64,000 nucleotides of DNA from Saccharibacillus sp. CPCC 101409 (GCF_030518235.1 NZ_JAULSA010000002.1:620001-684000), one strand, 5' to 3'; counted from the first letter of the stretch, positions 15,932 through 24,212 are shown. Notes: generated by a model not told the origin, from the letters alone. A program made the numbers and translations.

Positions 15932-17023
15932 TTGAAACGCATGAAGACCGGAATCATCGGATGCGGCAACATCAGCGCCATTTATTTGCAGAACCTCGGT
16001 GCCAGCGAATGGATCGAAGTGACAGCGGTTGCGGACCGCGTGCCCGAGAAGGCGCGGGAGAGGGCTGCCGAGTTCGGCGTTGCAACCGCTTGCACGGTGG
16101 AAGAACTGCTGGCCGACGAATCGATCGAGCTTGTGATCAATTTGACGATTCCCGCCAGCCACGCCGCGGTCGCTCTGGCCGCGATCGAAGCGGGCAAGCA
16201 CGTTTACGGCGAGAAGCCTCTTGCGGTCTCGCTGGAAGACGCCCATCTCGTGTTGGACGAAGCGAAGAAGCGGAATCTGCGGGTCGGCTGCGCGCCGGAT
16301 ACGTTCCTGGGCGCGGGCGTCACCACCGCCCGGCGGGCGATCGAAGAAGGATTGATCGGCCGGCCGGTCGCCGGAACGGCGTTCATGCTGGGCGGCGGGC
16401 CGGAAGGCTGGCATACCGATCCCGAATTCTTCTACGCTTACGGCGGCGGCCCGATGTTCGACATGGGACCGTATTATCTGACGGCGCTCGTCAATCTGCT
16501 CGGCCCGATTCACCGGGTCAGCGCGTCGACGGGCATCCAGATTCCCGACCGGTTTATCGGTTCGGGTCCCAAAGCGGGCACGCCGATCTCCGTCCAGACG
16601 CCGACCCACCTGGCCGGCACGCTCGATTTCGCCGGCGGTCCGATCGTCACGATGATTATGAGCTTCGACGTGCGGGGCGCGACCGAACTGCCGCGAATGG
16701 AAATCTACGGCACGGCCGGCACGCTGTCGCTGCCCGATCCGAACTTTTTCGGCGGCGACGTGCGTCTGCGGCGCGCCGGCTCGGACAATTGGGAGAAAGT
16801 CGATCCGGTGTTCGAGAGCGCGCGCAACGAACGCGGTCTCGGCGTCGAGGACATGGTGAAGTGTATCCGCGAAGAACGGCGGCACCGCGCAAGCGGCGAA
16901 CTGGCTTACCATGTGCTCGAAACGATGCACGCGTTTATGCGGTCGTCGGCCGACAGCCGGCATATCACGCTCGACAGCTCGTACAAGGTTCCCGCCGCAA
17001 GACACGATTCGCTTAAATTATAA
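15932..17023 (+). CDS. Gfo/Idh/MocA family oxidoreductase, first gene of the glycoside/cyclitol cluster
   Basis: 363 residues. Rossmann motif GIIGCGNISAIYLQNL at residues 7-22 and the EKPLAVS lysine near residue 95. In the catalytic loop the family pattern D-x-G-x-H is here GGPMFDMGPYYLTAL, so tyrosine replaces histidine. This variant occurs in some branches. The TTG at 15932 is preferred because AGGGAG stands about ten bases upstream; the ATG nine bases further would be too far from it. Next gene follows after 24 bases. It likely oxidises a secondary alcohol of a sugar or cyclitol with NAD(P). Confidence 0.85.
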   Translation: MKRMKTGIIGCGNISAIYLQNLGASEWIEVTAVADRVPEKARERAAEFGVATACTVEELLADESIELVINLTIPASHAAVALAAIEAGKHVYGEKPLAVSLEDAHLVLDEAKKRNLRVGCAPDTFLGAGVTTARRAIEEGLIGRPVAGTAFMLGGGPEGWHTDPEFFYAYGGGPMFDMGPYYLTALVNLLGPIHRVSASTGIQIPDRFIGSGPKAGTPISVQTPTHLAGTLDFAGGPIVTMIMSFDVRGATELPRMEIYGTAGTLSLPDPNFFGGDVRLRRAGSDNWEKVDPVFESARNERGLGVEDMVKCIREERRHRASGELAYHVLETMHAFMRSSADSRHITLDSSYKVPAARHDSLKL

Positions 17024-17047
17024 TTTGCAGAAAAGGTGGAGCGCATA

Positions 17048-17809
17048 ATGGCAAAAGTAGGACTGCAGCTGTATACCGTACGCGAAGAGATGGAGAAAGA
17101 TTTCCGCGGCACGCTCGAAAAAGTAGCCGGGCTGGGCTACAAAGGCGTCGAGTTTCATACGTTCTTCGGTCGACCGGCCGAAGAAGTGAAATCGCTCCTG
17201 GACGAACTGGGCCTCAAAGCGCTCGGCACGCACACGGGTTACAAGCAGCTGCTGGAACACCTCGACGAAGAGATCGCGTACAACAAGCAGATCGGCAACG
17301 ATAAGCTGATCGTGCCCTATATGCAGGAAGAAGACCGCAACTGGGAAGAAGTTTTCGCCAACCTCCAAGAACTCGGCCGCCGCGCCCGCGAACAGGGCGC
17401 CGTGCTGCTCTATCATAACCACGATTTCGAAATGACGGAACAAGTGGACGGCAAGCCGGTATTCGACGCGATGTACGACGCCGTTCCGGCCGAAGACCTT
17501 CAAGTCGAAATGGATACCTGCTGGGTCTACTACGGCGGTTACGATCCGGTCGAATACATTCGGAAGTATACCGGACGCCTGCCGATCATCCACCTCAAGG
17601 ACATGACGCGCGACGCGGACGGCAAAGCGATTACCGCCGAGCTGGGCGTGGGCGAAGTGGACCTCAAAGCGATTGCGGACGCCGCGGTCGAAGCCGGAGT
17701 CGAGTGGATCGTCGTCGAACAGGATTACTGCGCCGGCGGCAAGCCGCTGGAAAGTATCGCCACCAGCATGCAATGGATCGAAAAATATGCAGCAGAAGGA
17801 GACAAATAA
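17048..17809 (+). CDS. Sugar phosphate isomerase/epimerase family protein (IolE-like TIM barrel)
   Basis: 253 residues of the AP-endonuclease-2/xylose-isomerase-like TIM barrel. Putative metal ligands are visible: LLYHNHDFEM (near residue 125), VEMDTCW, PIIHLKDM and WIVVEQD. Enzymes of this fold isomerise, epimerise, dehydrate or cleave keto-sugars with a divalent metal. Its place between two Gfo/Idh genes fits action on a keto intermediate. ATG 17048 has an AGGTGGA site at eight bases. The next gene begins two bases after its stop codon. Confidence 0.85.
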   Translation: MAKVGLQLYTVREEMEKDFRGTLEKVAGLGYKGVEFHTFFGRPAEEVKSLLDELGLKALGTHTGYKQLLEHLDEEIAYNKQIGNDKLIVPYMQEEDRNWEEVFANLQELGRRAREQGAVLLYHNHDFEMTEQVDGKPVFDAMYDAVPAEDLQVEMDTCWVYYGGYDPVEYIRKYTGRLPIIHLKDMTRDADGKAITAELGVGEVDLKAIADAAVEAGVEWIVVEQDYCAGGKPLESIATSMQWIEKYAAEGDK

Positions 17810-17811
17810 GA

Positions 17812-18894
17812 ATGTCCAACACGCTAAACGTCGCCGTAATCGGGTGCGGAGGAATTGCCAACGGCAAGCACCTCCCCGCTCTGTCCAAACAGGATAAAGC
17901 CGTACTTGTCGCATTCTGCGATCTTGTGGAGTCCCGCGCCCGTGAGGCGTCCGAGCAGTACGGAGCCGAAGGCGCAAAAGTCTATACGGATTACAAAGAA
18001 CTGCTGAAAGACGAAAGCATCGAAGTCATCCACGTCTGTACGCCGAACGATTCGCACGCGGAAATCGCGATCGCGGCGCTGGAAGCCGGCAAGCACGTGC
18101 TGTGCGAAAAGCCGATGGCCAAAACGACCGAAGAAGCCCGCAGCATGATCGAAGCGGCGGAGCGCACGGGCAAAAAATTGTCGATCGCTTACCAGAACCG
18201 GTTCCGCGACGACAGCCTGCACCTGAAAGACATGTGTGAAAAAGGCGAGCTCGGAGATATTTACTTCGGCAAAGCGATCGCGCTGCGCCGCCGCGCCGTG
18301 CCGACCTGGGGCGTATTCCTCGACGAAGAAAAGCAGGGCGGGGGCCCGCTGATCGATATCGGCACCCATGCGCTTGACCTGACTCTCTGGCTGATGGATA
18401 ATTACAAACCGAAGAGCGTTATGGGCTCGACGTTCCACAAGCTGGGCGACCGCGAGAACGCCGCCAACGCGTTCGGCCCGTGGGACCCGGAGCAGTTCAA
18501 AGTCGAAGACTCCGCGTTCGGCTTCATCAAGATGGAGAACGGCGCGACGATCGTGCTCGAATCCAGCTGGGCGCTCAACGTGCGTAAATTCGGCGAAGCC
18601 CAGACGCTGCTCTGCGGCACCGAAGGCGGCGCCGACATGGCGGACGGCCTGCACATCAACGGCGAGGACCGCAGCCGTCTGATCGAAACCAAAGTCGACT
18701 TCGGCTCCGGCGGCGTCGCGTTCTACGACGGCGGTTCCGAGAACGCCGAAGACCGCGAAGCCAGACAGTGGCTCGAAGCGATCCTCGAAGACAAAGAGCC
18801 GCTTGTCAAACCGGAACAAGCTCTTGTCGTGACGCAGATTCTCGAAGCGATCTACGAATCCGCGAAAACGGGCAAAGCGGTTTACTTCGACTAG
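17812..18894 (+). CDS. Gfo/Idh/MocA family oxidoreductase, second of the cluster
   Basis: 360 residues. Rossmann motif AVIGCGGIANGKHLPAL at residues 7-23, EKPMAKT lysine near residue 97, and the full catalytic motif GGGPLIDIGTHALDLTLWLM near residue 180, unlike the first paralogue. The ATG has AAGGAG 11 bases upstream inside the preceding gene, so the two are translated together. The TAG stop overlaps the left end of a MITE: without the element the stop would read TAA. Confidence 0.88.
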   Translation: MSNTLNVAVIGCGGIANGKHLPALSKQDKAVLVAFCDLVESRAREASEQYGAEGAKVYTDYKELLKDESIEVIHVCTPNDSHAEIAIAALEAGKHVLCEKPMAKTTEEARSMIEAAERTGKKLSIAYQNRFRDDSLHLKDMCEKGELGDIYFGKAIALRRRAVPTWGVFLDEEKQGGGPLIDIGTHALDLTLWLMDNYKPKSVMGSTFHKLGDRENAANAFGPWDPEQFKVEDSAFGFIKMENGATIVLESSWALNVRKFGEAQTLLCGTEGGADMADGLHINGEDRSRLIETKVDFGSGGVAFYDGGSENAEDREARQWLEAILEDKEPLVKPEQALVVTQILEAIYESAKTGKAVYFD

Positions 18895-19136
18895 GGCGTG
18901 TTTGAAAACTCCGAAGGAAGCAGATTTTGCCGAATTTTCGTTCTCAACAAGGAACTTTTTCGCAGTCGTGCCGGGGCACGTCAAGAGAAAGTGACGCCGT
19001 CGGCGAATGAAGCGTGTACGCTTCTGGTACGGTTCATTCGTTGAATGAAGCGTACACGCTTTAGGTACGGTTCGGTTCATTGGAGGGCGAAAAGGCGGTA
19101 AAAGATGCACGTCGTTGAGTTTTCAAACACGACCTA
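18892..19136. mobile_element. MITE with 18-bp terminal inverted repeats and TA target duplication
   Basis: Left end GGGCGTGTTTGAAAACTC (18894-18911) and inverted right end GAGTTTTCAAACACGACC (19117-19134) match at 17 of 18 positions. TA flanks each side (18892-18893, 19135-19136), as expected for insertion by an IS630/Tc1-type transposase. The 241-base body has no gene and contains two direct copies (19005-19038 and 19043-19080) of a unit beginning GAATGAAGCG and ending GGTTC..TTCATT. It sits inside the catabolic cluster between its third and fourth genes. Confidence 0.75.
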
Positions 19137-19198
19137 AGAATGGTACCATCCGCTAGTCGCTAATTTCGTCGAAAAATGGGGGTTTTTCGCACCTCTTT

Positions 19199-19231
19199 CC
19201 TATTCAGATTTATCTAAAAATACGGATATAA
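19199..19231 (+). promoter_or_regulatory. Promoter of the second half of the cluster
   Basis: -35-like TTCAGA, an 18-base AT-rich spacer and -10 TATAAT end about 20 bases before the GTG start. It lies just after the MITE and would keep the last two genes expressed despite the insertion. Confidence 0.5.
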
Positions 19232-19251
19232 TAACCAGGGAGGTTCGGTTA

Positions 19252-20220
19252 GTGAAGCTTGGAGTATTCATGGTACTGTTCAACGAACGGGGATTCGAAG
19301 AATCGCTCGATTACGTTGCGGAAAAAGGGCTCAAGGCGGTAGAGATCGGCACAGGCGGCAATCCGGGCAATGTGCACTGCAACCCGGAAGAACTGCTGGC
19401 CGACAAGTCGAAGCTTGACGCGTTCAAAAAAGCGGTGGACTCGCGCGGACTCATCATCAGCGCGCTGAGCTGCCACGGCAACCCGCTGCACCCGCAAAAA
19501 GCGCTGGCCAAAGCCGATCACGACGTGTTCCTGCGTACGGTCGAACTGGCGCAGCGGCTGGAAGTGCCTGTCGTCAATACATTCTCCGGCTGTCCGGGCG
19601 ACCACGAGGATGCAAAGTATCCGAACTGGCCGGTCGCTCCGTGGCCGAACGATTACCAGGATATCTTGAAGTGGCAGTGGGAGAACAAAGTCATTCCGTA
19701 TTGGAAAGAAGCCGGAAACTTCGCGGCCGATCACGGCGTCAAAGTCGGCATCGAGCTGCACGGCGGTTTCTCGGCGCACACGCCGGCGACGCTGCTGCGT
19801 CTGCGCGAAGCGACCTGCGAAGCGGTCGGCGTCAATCTCGACCCGAGCCATATGTGGTGGCAGGGCATCGATCCGGTACAGGCGATCCGCATTCTCGGAC
19901 GCGCCGGAGCCATCCACCATTTCCATGCCAAGGACATCACGATCGACCAGAATAACGTCAATATGCACGGCCTGACCGATATGCAGTCCTACACGCTGAT
20001 GCAGGACCGGGCCTGGAACTTCCGCAGCGTCGGCTACGGCCACGAGATGAAGATCTGGTCCGATATGATCAGCGAGCTGAGACTGCAGGATTACGATTAC
20101 GTCGTCAGCATCGAACACGAAGACGGATTGATGTCCGTCGACGAAGGATTCAGCAAAGCCGTCCGCAATCTTCAGCAGATCATTATCGAAGAACCCGCCG
20201 GAGAAATGTGGTGGGTATAA
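19252..20220 (+). CDS. Sugar phosphate isomerase/epimerase family protein, larger paralogue
   Basis: 322 residues, TIM-barrel of the xylose-isomerase-like superfamily. Metal ligand candidates are E in VGIELHGG, D-x-x-H in NLDPSHMWWQ, HHFHAKD, and E in SIEHEDG. The ending EMWWV is characteristic of a subgroup found beside ThuA. GTG 19252 is chosen because GGGAGG stands eight bases upstream. It shares little detailed similarity with the 253-residue paralogue and probably performs a different step on the same substrate. Confidence 0.87.
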   Translation: MKLGVFMVLFNERGFEESLDYVAEKGLKAVEIGTGGNPGNVHCNPEELLADKSKLDAFKKAVDSRGLIISALSCHGNPLHPQKALAKADHDVFLRTVELAQRLEVPVVNTFSGCPGDHEDAKYPNWPVAPWPNDYQDILKWQWENKVIPYWKEAGNFAADHGVKVGIELHGGFSAHTPATLLRLREATCEAVGVNLDPSHMWWQGIDPVQAIRILGRAGAIHHFHAKDITIDQNNVNMHGLTDMQSYTLMQDRAWNFRSVGYGHEMKIWSDMISELRLQDYDYVVSIEHEDGLMSVDEGFSKAVRNLQQIIIEEPAGEMWWV

Positions 20221-20271
20221 CCAACCAACCGGCCTAATTATTTACTCAGCCAAATAAGGGGATATAAACCG

Positions 20272-21003
20272 ATGATCAACGTAACCATCTGGAACGAATT
20301 CGTGCATGAACGCAGAGAAGAAGCAGTCAAAGCCGTTTATCCGGACGGAATTCATAAACAGCTCGAACGGGCGCTGGCGCCCGAAGGATTTGCCATTCGC
20401 ACCTGCACGCTCGAAGAAGACGATCACGGCCTGACTCGCGACGTACTGGATAACACCGACGTCATGATCTGGTGGGGTCATATGGCGCACGAACTCGTGG
20501 ACGATTCGATTGCCGAAGCGGTGGCGCAGCGCGTCCGCGAAGGCATGGGACTGATCGTTCTCCACTCGGGCCACTTCTCGAAACCGTTCAAAAAACTGAT
20601 GGGTACGGGCTGCGACCTCAAATGGCGCGAAGAAGGCGAGCAGGAGATCATGTGGGCGGTCAACCCGTCGCACCCGATCGTCGAAGGAATCGGCGAGAAC
20701 ATTATCCTGGAGCACGAAGAGATGTACGGAGAATTCTTCGACATCCCGACGCCGGACGAGATCGTTTTTATCAGCAACTTCTCGGGCGGCGAAGTGTTCC
20801 GCAGCGGCTGCACGTTCCGCCGCGGTTCCGGCAAGATCTTCTATTTCCGCCCGGGCCACGAGACGTATCCGACCTACTACAACCCGGATATCATCCGCGT
20901 GATTTCCAACTCGGTGCGCTGGGCGTATCCGTCGAGGGCGGCCAAGCCGGTTTACGGCAACGCGCGTCCGCTCCGTCCGCTCACCGCTCCGGAACTCGTC
21001 TGA
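20272..21003 (+). CDS. ThuA domain protein
   Basis: 243 residues of the ThuA family (class I glutamine amidotransferase-like fold): VTIWNEFVHE start, MIWWGHMAHE near residue 65, GLIVLHSGHFSKPF near residue 95, then PSHPIVEGI and GKIFYFRPGHE. ThuA acts with Gfo/Idh enzymes on 3-keto-glycosides such as 3-ketotrehalose in rhizobia (established for that pathway). Its presence here is the best hint that the cluster degrades a glycoside by 3-oxidation. It follows the isomerase gene after 51 bases and ends with a terminator. Confidence 0.88.
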   Translation: MINVTIWNEFVHERREEAVKAVYPDGIHKQLERALAPEGFAIRTCTLEEDDHGLTRDVLDNTDVMIWWGHMAHELVDDSIAEAVAQRVREGMGLIVLHSGHFSKPFKKLMGTGCDLKWREEGEQEIMWAVNPSHPIVEGIGENIILEHEEMYGEFFDIPTPDEIVFISNFSGGEVFRSGCTFRRGSGKIFYFRPGHETYPTYYNPDIIRVISNSVRWAYPSRAAKPVYGNARPLRPLTAPELV

Positions 21004-21053
21004 CTCGTACGACGAACGCCCGGCCGGCGCCGCCGGCCGGACTTTGATCCATC

Positions 21054-21096
21054 GGAAAAGCCGCGTTTTCGCTCTCCCGCGAGAACGCGGCTTTTG
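21054..21096 (+). terminator. Terminator of the ThuA cluster
   Basis: AAAAGCCGCGTT and AACGCGGCTTTT pair, with an inner CTC/GAG stem, followed by TGTTCGTTT. Confidence 0.85.
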
Positions 21097-21103
21097 TTCG
21101 TTT

Positions 21104-21148
21104 AAAAAGAAAGCGTTAACAAAATTAACGTACCCCGCTTTCTTTTTG
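21104..21148. terminator. Second, bidirectional terminator-like hairpin
   Basis: AAAAAGAAAGCG and CGCTTTCTTTTT are perfect arms around a loop that contains GTTAAC-like symmetry. It insulates the next promoter. Confidence 0.75.
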
Positions 21149-21177
21149 TTGGCGCTTTATGCTTTTTGGGGTAAAAT
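21149..21177 (+). promoter_or_regulatory. SigA promoter of the uracil-DNA glycosylase gene
   Basis: -35 TTGGCG (21149-21154), 17-base spacer, -10 TAAAAT (21172-21177). Confidence 0.7.
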
Positions 21178-21276
21178 AGTTCCAATACCGCTCCCGTACA
21201 AGGAGCGGTAAGGGTCGGATTTTCAAATTCCGAAAGCACGAATTTGAAAAATACGCCCCAAGAAAGGGGGATGGCG

Positions 21277-21960
21277 ATGGAGGTGGAATTCGGCAGCGCT
21301 CCGGTGGCTGAAGAAGTCATCAAAGAGTGTCTGCACAGGTCGGAAGGAAGAGATCTGGAAGGATTTTTGCTCGGCCAGGGCGCGATTCCCGCAACGATCA
21401 TGTTTGTCGGCGAAGCGCCGGGCGCGACGGAGATTGTGGAAGGCCGGCCTTTTACCGGGCAGGCGGGCAAGGTGCTTGAAGCCTATCTGGAGAAGCTTGG
21501 GCTGACGCGCCGGGATATCTATATCACCAGCGCCGTGCGCAGCCGCCCCTTCAAGGACAAGGTGGTGGCCGGCACGCAGGGAACGCCGGCGCCGCGCATC
21601 AGCCGTTCGAACCGTACGCCGACCAAGAACGAAGTGCTGGCGCATGCCGCGATACTGGATGCCGAGATCGCGGCAGTAAGGCCGAAGGTTATCGTTCCGC
21701 TCGGCAATATCGGGCTGCATCGGCTGATCGGCAGCCACGAGACGATTTCTTCCCTGCACGGCAGAGTGATCGAAGGGCCGATCCTGCAGCTTGAAGATTC
21801 GACGGATTCGAGTTCCGGTTATACGTTCGGCGAGAAGAGTTATTCGATTTTTCCGCTGTATCATCCGGCAGCCGTGATCTACAACCGATCGCTGGAGACG
21901 GTGATCGACAAGGATCTGGAGAAGCTCAAAGCCTTTCTGGCTTCGAAAAATAATTCGTAA
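21277..21960 (+). CDS. Uracil-DNA glycosylase, family 4-like but without Fe-S cysteines
   Basis: 227 residues. The water-activating loop MFVGEAPGATEIVEGRPFTGQAGKVL and the DNA-intercalating motif FPLYHPAAVIYN are those of COG1573 uracil-DNA glycosylases, which excise uracil from DNA. Family 4 enzymes bind a 4Fe-4S cluster with four cysteines; this protein has a single cysteine (KECLHRS), and the usual cysteine of the K-C-R-P motif is serine (VRSRPF). ATG 21277 is favoured over ATG 21271 and TTG 21244 because AAAGGGGG ends six bases upstream. An insertion at residues about 95-115 (GTQGTPAPRISRSN) is unusual. Confidence 0.85.
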   Translation: MEVEFGSAPVAEEVIKECLHRSEGRDLEGFLLGQGAIPATIMFVGEAPGATEIVEGRPFTGQAGKVLEAYLEKLGLTRRDIYITSAVRSRPFKDKVVAGTQGTPAPRISRSNRTPTKNEVLAHAAILDAEIAAVRPKVIVPLGNIGLHRLIGSHETISSLHGRVIEGPILQLEDSTDSSSGYTFGEKSYSIFPLYHPAAVIYNRSLETVIDKDLEKLKAFLASKNNS

Positions 21961-22000
21961 AAGCATTTTCTTTTTCTTGGAAGTATGTTAATATGAAATA

Positions 22001-22019
22001 AACTAACAAAATGTAAGTT
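22001..22019. promoter_or_regulatory. 19-base palindromic operator candidate of the HxlR gene
   Basis: AACTaACA-AAA-TGTaAGTT, near-perfect dyad 37 bases upstream of the start codon. Likely autoregulatory. It resembles the dyad at 3300-3318. Confidence 0.5.
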
Positions 22020-22055
22020 TCTCTTCAGAGGGAATCTTCTAAGAGGTGATCATCT

Positions 22056-22385
22056 ATGATAGAGCAAAAAAACGAAATCCCCGTGAAGCTTTGCCCCCGT
22101 TTCGAGAGCGCATTTTCGTTTCTGGGCAAACGCTGGAACGGTCTGATTATTCAGACGTTGATGAGCGGGCCGAAACGCTTTAAAGACATTTCCAATCAGA
22201 TTCCGATGATGAGCGACAAGATGCTGTCGGAACGGATGAAGGATCTGGAGAGCGAAGGCATACTGGTGCGCCATGTATACCCGGAAACTCCCGTGCGTAT
22301 CGAATACGAACTGACGGAGAAGGGCCGCGCGCTTCAGCCGGTCATGCAGCAGATTCAGGAATGGGCGGAATGTTGGGTCGATTGA
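22056..22385 (+). CDS. HxlR-family winged-helix regulator
   Basis: 109 residues with the HxlR pattern: CPRFESAFSFLGKRWNGLIIQTLM, RFKDISNQIPMMSDKMLSERMKDLESEGIL, then the wing VRIEYELTEKGRAL. A cysteine at position 13 is in the place where several HxlR sensors of quinones, diamide or aldehydes carry their redox cysteine. Start ATG has AGAGGTG ten bases upstream. Probably a repressor of a nearby or distant oxidoreductase gene; the luciferase-like monooxygenase at 2154-3170 is a candidate target. Confidence 0.88.
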   Translation: MIEQKNEIPVKLCPRFESAFSFLGKRWNGLIIQTLMSGPKRFKDISNQIPMMSDKMLSERMKDLESEGILVRHVYPETPVRIEYELTEKGRALQPVMQQIQEWAECWVD

Positions 22386-22398
22386 TCTTTTGCCGCAG

Positions 22399-22429
22399 GA
22401 ACCCTTTCGTTGAGAAAGGGTTCTTTTTT
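22399..22429 (+). terminator. Terminator of the HxlR gene
   Basis: GAACCCTTTC and GAAAGGGTTC with loop GTTGA, then seven T. Confidence 0.9.
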
Positions 22430-22447
22430 TGCGTCGGTATTTCCGGT

Positions 22448-22477
22448 TTGAGAAAGTAGGCTTGCTTTTGCTACAAT
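22448..22477 (+). promoter_or_regulatory. SigA promoter of the membrane-anchored protein gene
   Basis: -35 TTGAGA (22448-22453), 18-base spacer, -10 TACAAT (22472-22477). Confidence 0.6.
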
Positions 22478-22564
22478 GAGACTTAATGAGGTTACAGCAA
22501 GCGTCCGGCCAGCCGCGTTCGGCGGAAGCGGGCGCAGATCCTCGCCTGGGAGGAAGGAAAACGG

Positions 22565-23311
22565 ATGCGAAAAACAATCAGACTGCCGGACCGGCGGATC
22601 CTGCTGTACGCGGCGGCGATCCTGCTGGTTGCGGCGATTGCGGGCGCGATCCTGCTGCTGCGCCAGCCTGCGCCCGGAGCGAATACGGCGGCCGATTCGG
22701 ATGAAAGCAACAATTTCCGGCTTGTGGTCGACGGCGGAATCTATATGCCGAACGAGAACCGTTCGCTGGTCAGCACCTATCGGCCCGAAGATACGGTTCG
22801 GGACGCGCTGGAGCGCAGCGAAATCGTGCGGTTCGACAACGAAGGACGCATTGCGGCCGTCGACGATACCGAGCTTCATTCCGAGCTGGTCTGGTCGGTC
22901 AAGCGCAACGGCAAAGAAGTCGAAGAAAGCGACTTCAGCTCCCGCATTCAGCCGGGCGACGAGATTCTGCTGGCGATCGAAGCTCCCGGAAGCTCCGACG
23001 AGCCGCAGAATACGCTGCTGATCAGCGGCGGCGAATTGAATCCGGCGCTGGGCGGCTCGTACGCGCACGCTTATACGGAAGGCACGACCGTTCGCAATGT
23101 GCTCAAAGAAAGCGGTCTGGTCACCATGTCCGAGAACGACCGCGCGATCAGTCAGGTGCGGGTGGACGCGAAGTCGAAAGACAGCTATATGACCAAGCCC
23201 CGAGAACGCTGGGTGCTCAAAGTCAACGGCAAGGAACTCAATCAGGAAGCGGGCTTCGATATGCCGCTGCAGCCCGGGGATTATGTGGAGCTGGCGCTGG
23301 AACGATTCTGA
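22565..23311 (+). CDS. Membrane-anchored extracellular protein with two beta-grasp-like repeats
   Basis: 248 residues: basic N-terminus, one membrane helix at about 12-33, then an extracellular part. Two similar segments (about 50-140 and 155-248) share a 'TVRDALERSEIV / TVRNVLKESGLV' helix and a 'RIQPGDEILLAIE / PLQPGDYVELALE' strand, so it is an internal duplication resembling DUF4430/SLBB-type beta-grasp folds. No catalytic motif. It may bind a ligand or polysaccharide at the surface. ATG has AGGAGGAAGG upstream. Family name is not certain. Confidence 0.7.
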   Translation: MRKTIRLPDRRILLYAAAILLVAAIAGAILLLRQPAPGANTAADSDESNNFRLVVDGGIYMPNENRSLVSTYRPEDTVRDALERSEIVRFDNEGRIAAVDDTELHSELVWSVKRNGKEVEESDFSSRIQPGDEILLAIEAPGSSDEPQNTLLISGGELNPALGGSYAHAYTEGTTVRNVLKESGLVTMSENDRAISQVRVDAKSKDSYMTKPRERWVLKVNGKELNQEAGFDMPLQPGDYVELALERF

Positions 23312-23338
23312 CCGCGAAACGAAAACCGAATAGAAGCA

Positions 23339-23374
23339 AAAAAATCCGCCGGATCGTCAGATCCGGCAGATTTC
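23339..23374 (-). terminator. Convergent hairpin between the membrane protein gene and fnr
   Basis: AAATCCGCCGGATC and GATCCGGCAGATTT pair around GTCA. It overlaps the last codons of fnr, with A/T runs on both sides. Confidence 0.6.
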
Positions 23375-24073
23375 GTTCGGGCACAATTCGCAGTGGCAGA
23401 CTTCCTGGAGCATGCCGAGGTCGGTAATCACGATCATCCCGTTCTCGTATTCGACCGCTCCTTTTTTGCGCAGGTCGCTGAGCATGCGGTTGACGCTTTC
23501 GCGCGTTGCGCCGATCATGTTCGACAGGTCGGTGTGCGTGATCTTTTTGTTGATCAGCGTTGTGTCGCCGTGCTTCTCGCCGTAAGTATTGCCCAGGCGA
23601 ATCAGGGTGGAGCAGAGCGCGCCCGGTTTGCCGTACATCATCAGGTCGCGGAATTTAGTCTGGGTCAACCGGTGATGGATGCCCATCCACTTCATAAAGT
23701 CGATTGCGAAATCGCAGTGCTGGCAGATCAGTACTTCCAGGTCCTTGTGTTCGATAACGCCCACTTCGGTGTCTTCGATCACCTCGGCCGTGAAGCTGTG
23801 CTTGGTGCTGAAAAAAGGATCCGCCTGTCCGACCATGTCGTCCGACTGGTACATGTACAAAATGAGCTCTTTGCCTTCATCCGTCGATTTCGTCAGTTTA
23901 ACCCGGCCGCGCTTGATATAATACAGTTTGTCGGCCAGATCTCCTTCCCAGAACAAATGCGAGCCCTCCGGAATGTGACGGTCTTTCATCACGACTTCCA
24001 GACGCTTCATATTCTGATCGGAAAAGCAGCCGGTGTTTCCCCGATGATCGGTGGCTTGATGGTACTGGCTCAT
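23357..24073 (-). CDS. fnr: Anaerobic regulator Fnr (Crp/Fnr family)
   Basis: 238 residues. N-terminal cyclic-nucleotide-like barrel, dimer helix and a helix-turn-helix (THTDLSNMIGATRESVNRMLSDLRKKGAVEYE). The C-terminus CHCELCPNEIC matches the Bacillus Fnr arrangement in which C-terminal cysteines bind an oxygen-labile 4Fe-4S cluster, unlike the N-terminal cluster of E. coli Fnr. It activates fermentation genes when oxygen is absent. Start ATG 24073 has AAAGGAG nine bases upstream; the longer frame to 24109 lacks one. A TATAAT -10 lies at 24146-24151 on the minus strand. FNR boxes nearby support its role. Confidence 0.93.
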   Translation of the reverse strand: MSQYHQATDHRGNTGCFSDQNMKRLEVVMKDRHIPEGSHLFWEGDLADKLYYIKRGRVKLTKSTDEGKELILYMYQSDDMVGQADPFFSTKHSFTAEVIEDTEVGVIEHKDLEVLICQHCDFAIDFMKWMGIHHRLTQTKFRDLMMYGKPGALCSTLIRLGNTYGEKHGDTTLINKKITHTDLSNMIGATRESVNRMLSDLRKKGAVEYENGMIVITDLGMLQEVCHCELCPNEICRI

Positions 24074-24212
24074 AGTTAGCATCTCCTTTTTCGCAAACGC
24101 GCACTGCAAATTTACAACTCATTTTCGTTAATCAAATTTAAATTAATTATAACTGAATATTTCAAGTTTTTGGGGAGTCCGCCGATAAAAAAAGTGGCGA
24201 ATCTGCAAACAT

